Shown in pieces: positions 6,490-9,814 of a stretch of 9,814 bases of DNA; positions within the stretch are counted from its first letter, which is position 1, and each line of letters starts with the position of its first letter. The notes below the pieces were generated by a model. That model was given only the letters and a program-made list of their open reading frames with translations, had not been told where the DNA came from and did not search any database. A program made the position numbers and the translations under genes. Origin of the DNA: Polyangia bacterium (GTDB taxonomy: Bacteria; Myxococcota_A; Polyangia; Polyangiales; Polyangiaceae); the NCBI GenBank assembly GCA_030430975.1, contig JAUIKB010000131.1:1-9814 (forward strand), given 5' to 3'.

Positions 6490-6526
6490 CGATCGAGATT
6501 GCCGCCGGGCAGAACCGCGATGCCGG
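6490..6526. other. Short convergent intergenic gap
   Basis: This 37-bp gap lies between the bufC stop and the stop of the opposite-strand lipoprotein gene. The octamer GCTAGCGA occurs at both borders (6485-6492 and 6526-6533), and the TAG stop of each gene lies within its copy because GCTAGC is palindromic. No bidirectional terminator with U-tracts is visible; only a weak TGCC/GGCA hairpin occurs near 6500. Confidence 0.5.
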
Positions 6527-7714
6527 CTAGCGAGCGACACCTTCTAACAACACTTCAACGCCGTAGTGGTCGGACAGCGCTACCCGCTGACCGTTGCCGA
6601 GCGGCACTACGAGATCGAATCGGCGCCGTGCGTACACCGTGAGAATGACGCCGCGCTCGCCGTGCCCACCGGTCAGCGGGTTGTCGTAGCAGTACGTGCA
6701 TCGCCCGTCCTGTTCGAGAAACGGATTGCTGAAACCCGCTTGGTGTAGCCGCGCATAGTGGGACGGCAGTCGAGCATCGGCAGCTGTGGTGGCCGGTCCC
6801 GTATTGAGATCGCCCATCACGATCGTCAGCGCACCAGCAGCGCGCCGTGCTTCGCCGACCAGGCGCTTCACCTGAGCCGCGTTTTCCTCTTCGTAGCTGC
6901 CCCCGACCGGGTGTTTCGAGCCGAGCCGGGGCGTGAGATGCGTACACAGGACCCGCGCGGGAGGCTCCGTCTTGAGGCGGACGCTGACCACGGCCCGCGG
7001 ATGCACGGACGACTCCAAGGCGACGACGCGGACATCCTCGAAGGGGATATCGGAGTACAGCGCTAGCCCGTACGACCCTTTGAGCGCCCAAACCGGGCCG
7101 GACCACGTTCGGTCGGAGCGCTTGGCCGTCGTAACACATGCATCGCGCACCTCGTTCAGCGTCGTGGGCTCGGTGTTCATCAGACAGCTACGGCAGCTCT
7201 TCGACAGCCCGTCAGCCGCGGCGGAGCAAGCGTTGAGGGCGCAGCGCACCAGCTCCGGACCTTCCAGGTTCGGGCACTTCTTCGCCACGCAGTCGAATGC
7301 GCCGCGGCTTTCCGCCTCCGTGCATGCCCCGCTGCCGACCGGGCGCGCGCCGGGCCGAACCTGATGCGGGAACCGCTCGCGCAGAGCCGCCCTCATGCGC
7401 GTCGCGTCCGCAGCGTCCCACAACTCTTGAACGCACAGCACGTTTGCCTCGGTTGCCTCGAGCTCAGCAGGGAGCGCGCGGGACCGCAGCTCGGCATCCG
7501 CGATGACCGAACGCGCCAAACCGACGTTGTAGGTGATCAGGCCAAGCCTGTGCGCGTCCGGCACGCTGTGGTGTGTCCCGGCGTTCTCGGGCAGCCGCAG
7601 CCGAGGAGCCTCGCTAGGCCGAATCCTCAGCGCGGGTTCGCAGGCCAACAGGCAAATAGCACCGAACAGCAGCAGCGCGCCGCTCACCACGAGTTGAAAC
7701 GACCGGATATGCAT
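6527..7714 (-). CDS. Endonuclease/exonuclease/phosphatase-fold lipoprotein with Cys-rich insert
   Basis: The 395-residue product starts with a hydrophobic signal (about residues 5-24) and the lipobox L22-L23-A24-C25, so it is probably an envelope lipoprotein. From about residue 57 it has the EEP (DNase I / sphingomyelinase / Mg-dependent phosphatase) fold: ITYNVGLAR (60-68, N63), CVQELW (94-99, catalytic Glu E97), CTHLTPRL (257-264), VMGDLNTGP (299-307, D302/N304), RFDLVV (365-370) and LSDHYGVEVLL (380-390, D382/H383). All key residues are present, so hydrolysis of a phosphoester is likely, but the substrate (nucleic acid, sphingomyelin, inositol phosphate) cannot be told. Between strands, residues 131-193 hold eight Cys (C131, C142, C147, C158, C163, C174, C177, C193), and C339/C342 form a further CxxC. 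These are likely disulfides in an exported protein. A GGGG run lies too close to the ATG to be a normal ribosome binding site. It converges with the bufferin operon and lies 103 nt behind the dehydrogenase gene. Confidence 0.85.
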   Translation of the reverse strand: MHIRSFQLVVSGALLLFGAICLLACEPALRIRPSEAPRLRLPENAGTHHSVPDAHRLGLITYNVGLARSVIADAELRSRALPAELEATEANVLCVQELWDAADATRMRAALRERFPHQVRPGARPVGSGACTEAESRGAFDCVAKKCPNLEGPELVRCALNACSAAADGLSKSCRSCLMNTEPTTLNEVRDACVTTAKRSDRTWSGPVWALKGSYGLALYSDIPFEDVRVVALESSVHPRAVVSVRLKTEPPARVLCTHLTPRLGSKHPVGGSYEEENAAQVKRLVGEARRAAGALTIVMGDLNTGPATTAADARLPSHYARLHQAGFSNPFLEQDGRCTYCYDNPLTGGHGERGVILTVYARRRFDLVVPLGNGQRVALSDHYGVEVLLEGVAR

Positions 7715-7726
7715 ACCCCTGAATCT

Positions 7727-7754
7727 GCACGGACCGTGCCGAGCACGCCTCGGC
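7727..7754. other. Two overlapping small hairpins upstream of the EEP lipoprotein gene
   Basis: GCACGG (7727-7732) pairs with CCGTGC (7734-7739), and GCCGAG (7738-7743) pairs with CTCGGC (7749-7754). The stems share two bases, so they are partly mutually exclusive. They lie just before the lipoprotein start on the minus strand and could be leader structure or operator DNA. Short GC-rich stems arise easily by chance in this genome. Confidence 0.25.
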
Positions 7755-7781
7755 TGTGCCCACAGGGCCTGCGCGACTTAA

Positions 7782-7818
7782 GGCAACGAGCGCGGCTTGA
7801 AGCGGCGCGGCTCGTGCC
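7782..7818 (-). terminator. Candidate hairpin at the 3' end of the acyl-CoA dehydrogenase gene
   Basis: Arms GGC-a-ACGAGC (7782-7791) and GCTCGTGCC (7810-7818) pair with one bulge. A small inner pair GCTT/AAGC lies between them. The right arm overlaps the TAG stop of the dehydrogenase gene. There is no U-tract after the left arm on the minus strand, so it could be a Rho-dependent or U-less terminator, or only a 3'-end stabiliser. Confidence 0.25.
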
Positions 7819-9515
7819 TACACCACGTCGAATGGGTAGCTGCCGTCTTCGCAGGCGCGCGAAGCGATCAGCTTGCGAAGCTCGTCATCGTTGCGGTCGA
7901 GGCGCGCCAAGTAGCCATTGATGCGGCCTTGTGCGGACGTTGCGAACATGGTCGTGAGGTCCAGCTGGCGCCGCGCACCCTCTTCGCCGCGCTGCTCGAT
8001 CGCCCGTGTCGTGCGGCTGATGCAGGCGGCCAGCGCGAACAGATCCATGGCCACGTTGGCGATACGCATCTGTACGTATTGCATCTCAGCGATCTCGGTC
8101 CCGTGGTCTCGCAGCTTCACCTCGACCGCCCGCGTTAACGCGTCGGTCGCCTCTTCGAACATGACGACTTCGCGGTTCAACAGGGGGTGCGCGCGGCTGA
8201 TACGCTCCCGGCGCAACGCTTCTTTGACCTTGCGGACGGCGAATTCGCGCAGCAAGCCGAACCCTTTCACCGGCTCGCGCATCGCCGTAACAACCTCGCT
8301 CAGCTTCTTGCCGGGACCGTGCATACCCGCCAGCGCGATGAAACACCGCAGCGTCTCGTTGGTGCCGTACAACACCGACCCCACCCGCGCGTCGCGCAAG
8401 CGGCGTTCCAGGGCGTGAGGGCGTACATAGCCGCTGCCGCCGGCGATCTGCATCGCGTCATTAGCGACGCGCCACAGAGCCTCGGCCCCGGCGACCCGAC
8501 AAATCGCGCTTTCCAACGAGAAATCTTCGACCTGCCGATCGGCAAGCCCAGCCGTGAGGTGAGTCATCGATTCGATCGCAAAGCAGTCCGCCAACATGCG
8601 CGTCAGCTTGTCCTTGATGATCGGAAAGTCTTGAATCAGCCGACCAAACGAACGACGTGCGCCGACGTACCGAATGGTCTCGTTCGCGATCGTCCGCGCC
8701 TGCCCGACGAGTATCCCGGCCAACGGAATGCGAGCGAAATTGATGACCTCCTGAGCGACTCGGAACCCCTTGCCGGGCGGCCCCAACACGTTGAGCGCCG
8801 GCACGCGCACATCACGGAACTTGAGATCGACCGTGTGCGCGCCTCTGACGCCCAAGGTCGGATGGACACTGGAGTGCTCAACGCCTGGCCCGCGTTCCAC
8901 GATCAACGCATTCATGTTGGGTTTTCGGCCCTCGCTTGCGCGCTGCGTGCGAGCGAACACCACAAATAGATCGGCGGTGTCTCCGCCGAGCACCCAGCGT
9001 TTCTCGCCGTTGAGGACCCAGTCGCCGTCCGGTTGCTTTGTCACCCGCGTCTGCATCGCTCCGGCGTCGCTACCGGAAGCGTTCTCGGCCAAGGCGAAGG
9101 CCGCCTCAAGCTCACCGCTGGCCAAGCGCGGCACGAAGCGCTTTTTCTGTTCATCGTTCCCAAACATGCTCAGCGCCGCAGTACCGGTCGCCTCGTGCGC
9201 CAAGAGCCGTAGGGCTACCGCCATGTCTAGCTCGCTCACCGACTGGATAGCGCGCGTGTACGCGCGAACGCCGAGCCCCATGCCGCCGTACTCCGCTGGC
9301 GTGTGGAGACCGAACAACCCCAGCTCGCGTAGCGCGAGCACCGCGGACTCGGGTATGTGTGCCTGCTCATCGATCGCCTCCGAGTCGATCACGCTGCCTC
9401 TGAGATCGTTGATCATGCCGCTGAGCGCGTGTCCCTGCTCGCGCTCGGCATCGCTCATCAGCGGGTACGGAAAGACGATGTCTTCGGCGATCACCCCGAA
9501 GAACAACGCCTTCAT
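7818..9515 (-). CDS. VLCAD-like acyl-CoA dehydrogenase with altered active site
   Basis: The 565-residue product aligns with the very-long-chain acyl-CoA dehydrogenase group. It has the opening FPYP segment (15-18), the N-terminal helical domain with LRELGLFGLHTPAEYGGMGL (62-81), the beta domain (SGELEAAFALAENASGSDAG, 133-152; VLNGEKRW, 167-174), the helical C-terminal domain (QIAGGSGYV, 356-364) and the extra C-terminal helical domain typical of VLCAD/ACAD9 (about 420-565). The family performs the FAD-dependent first oxidation in fatty acid beta-oxidation. Here the EGTN motif that carries the catalytic Glu reads VLYGTNETLR, with Tyr383 at the Glu position. The alternative Glu site used by isovaleryl-CoA dehydrogenase is Ala261. 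Two flavin-contact motifs are also altered: LTEP is LAEN, and W-I-S/T is W-V-L. The start ATG 9515 is preferred over an in-frame GTG at 9533 because AAGGTAG (9526-9520) is well placed before it. The upstream gene ends 45 nt away, so an operon is likely. Activity as a normal dehydrogenase is doubtful. Confidence 0.9.
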   Translation of the reverse strand: MKALFFGVIAEDIVFPYPLMSDAEREQGHALSGMINDLRGSVIDSEAIDEQAHIPESAVLALRELGLFGLHTPAEYGGMGLGVRAYTRAIQSVSELDMAVALRLLAHEATGTAALSMFGNDEQKKRFVPRLASGELEAAFALAENASGSDAGAMQTRVTKQPDGDWVLNGEKRWVLGGDTADLFVVFARTQRASEGRKPNMNALIVERGPGVEHSSVHPTLGVRGAHTVDLKFRDVRVPALNVLGPPGKGFRVAQEVINFARIPLAGILVGQARTIANETIRYVGARRSFGRLIQDFPIIKDKLTRMLADCFAIESMTHLTAGLADRQVEDFSLESAICRVAGAEALWRVANDAMQIAGGSGYVRPHALERRLRDARVGSVLYGTNETLRCFIALAGMHGPGKKLSEVVTAMREPVKGFGLLREFAVRKVKEALRRERISRAHPLLNREVVMFEEATDALTRAVEVKLRDHGTEIAEMQYVQMRIANVAMDLFALAACISRTTRAIEQRGEEGARRQLDLTTMFATSAQGRINGYLARLDRNDDELRKLIASRACEDGSYPFDVV

Positions 9516-9519
9516 GAAA

Positions 9520-9526
9520 CTACCTT
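9520..9526 (-). promoter_or_regulatory. Ribosome binding site deciding the dehydrogenase start
   Basis: AAGGTAG on the minus strand, with its AAGG 7 nt before the ATG at 9515, supports that start over the GTG at 9533, which would place this site inside the coding region. Confidence 0.6.
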
Positions 9527-9560
9527 CGATCACCTAGGTCTCCAGAACATACGGCGGTTG

Positions 9561-9814
9561 CTATTTCAGTTGTCGGTCGCGGTGCAGGCTGTGCACTGAG
9601 GCTACTGGGAGGTCGCTGTCCGGATGGACTTCGATCTCCGGAGATGACGGATGCCGCGTCACACGCGAGGGCACCCCGAACTCCTCGGCACGCTTTACCT
9701 GCCATGGATACTTGATGCGATGGTGATTCATGTTCACCAACGTGTCGGTCATGCGGTTGATGATCACCCGCACATCCGCCACCTCAAGGCCCGACTCATC
9801 GATCTGGCCGCTCT
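9561..9814 (-). CDS. C-terminal part of an unrecognised protein (runs off right edge)
   Basis: The frame is open from the right edge to a TAG at 9563-9561, about 84 residues. The first part (IINRMTDTLVNMNHHRIKYPWQVKRAEEFGV) looks like a structured helix-rich segment. The last 25 or so residues are polar and rich in Pro, Ser, His and Asp, like a disordered tail. GTG at 9782 could start a 73-residue protein, but no good ribosome binding site is seen before it and the frame stays open upstream, so a longer gene is more likely. It lies 45 nt before the dehydrogenase start on the same strand and is probably in the same transcript. I recognise no family. Confidence 0.5.
   Translation of the reverse strand, partial: SGQIDESGLEVADVRVIINRMTDTLVNMNHHRIKYPWQVKRAEEFGVPSRVTRHPSSPEIEVHPDSDLPVASVHSLHRDRQLK

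Noticed and set aside
8187..8969. Plus-strand frame (260 codons) inside the acyl-CoA dehydrogenase gene, with another at 8770-9537
   Set aside because: Both are shadows of the dehydrogenase; the opposite strand aligns end to end with a known family and these show no motif.

Overview
This window looks like a chromosomal segment of a high-GC (roughly 60 % by eye) Gram-negative bacterium. A myxobacterium or other Myxococcota is the best guess, from three traits: an NtrC-type sigma-54 regulator, a soluble NamZ-type muramidase, and lipoproteins with Cys-rich inserts. The taxonomy is inferred from style, not from a marker gene. I saw no rRNA, tRNA, insertion sequence, phage gene or CRISPR array.

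Layout. (1) 1-1350, minus: a nearly complete sigma-54-dependent response regulator that runs off the left edge by probably only a few residues. (2) 1462-2685, plus: a DUF1343/NamZ-type exo-beta-N-acetylmuramidase, divergent from the regulator. (3) 2682-4055, minus: an M24B Xaa-Pro aminopeptidase (aminopeptidase P). It converges on NamZ so tightly that both stop codons share one TTAA palindrome. (4) 4317-6489, plus: a three-gene operon that is the highlight of the window. It encodes a small Cys-rich lipoprotein resembling a bufferin-type (BufA2-like) metallophore precursor, a DUF692/MNIO multinuclear iron oxidase (BufB/MbnB/HvfB-like), and a DUF2063 partner protein (BufC/HvfC-like). A nested hairpin sits between the precursor gene and the enzyme genes. 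(5) 6527-7714, minus: a lipoprotein of the endonuclease/exonuclease/phosphatase fold with a Cys-rich insertion. (6) 7818-9515, minus: a VLCAD-like acyl-CoA dehydrogenase whose usual catalytic Glu is Tyr. (7) 9561-9814, minus: the C-terminal part of an unrecognised protein, probably co-transcribed with the dehydrogenase.

How the genes work together. The bufABC-like genes form a coherent ribosomally made, post-translationally modified peptide pathway. The precursor would be modified on its Cys residues by the iron oxidase with help of the partner protein, then exported and lipid-anchored in the envelope, where it may bind copper or another thiophilic metal. The core has eight Cys in a 19-residue duplicated pattern, and the lipobox would make this a membrane-tethered rather than freely soluble metallophore. 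The muramidase and aminopeptidase P are plausible scavenging or recycling enzymes (cell-wall sugar, proline peptides), but nothing in the sequence ties them to the bufferin operon.
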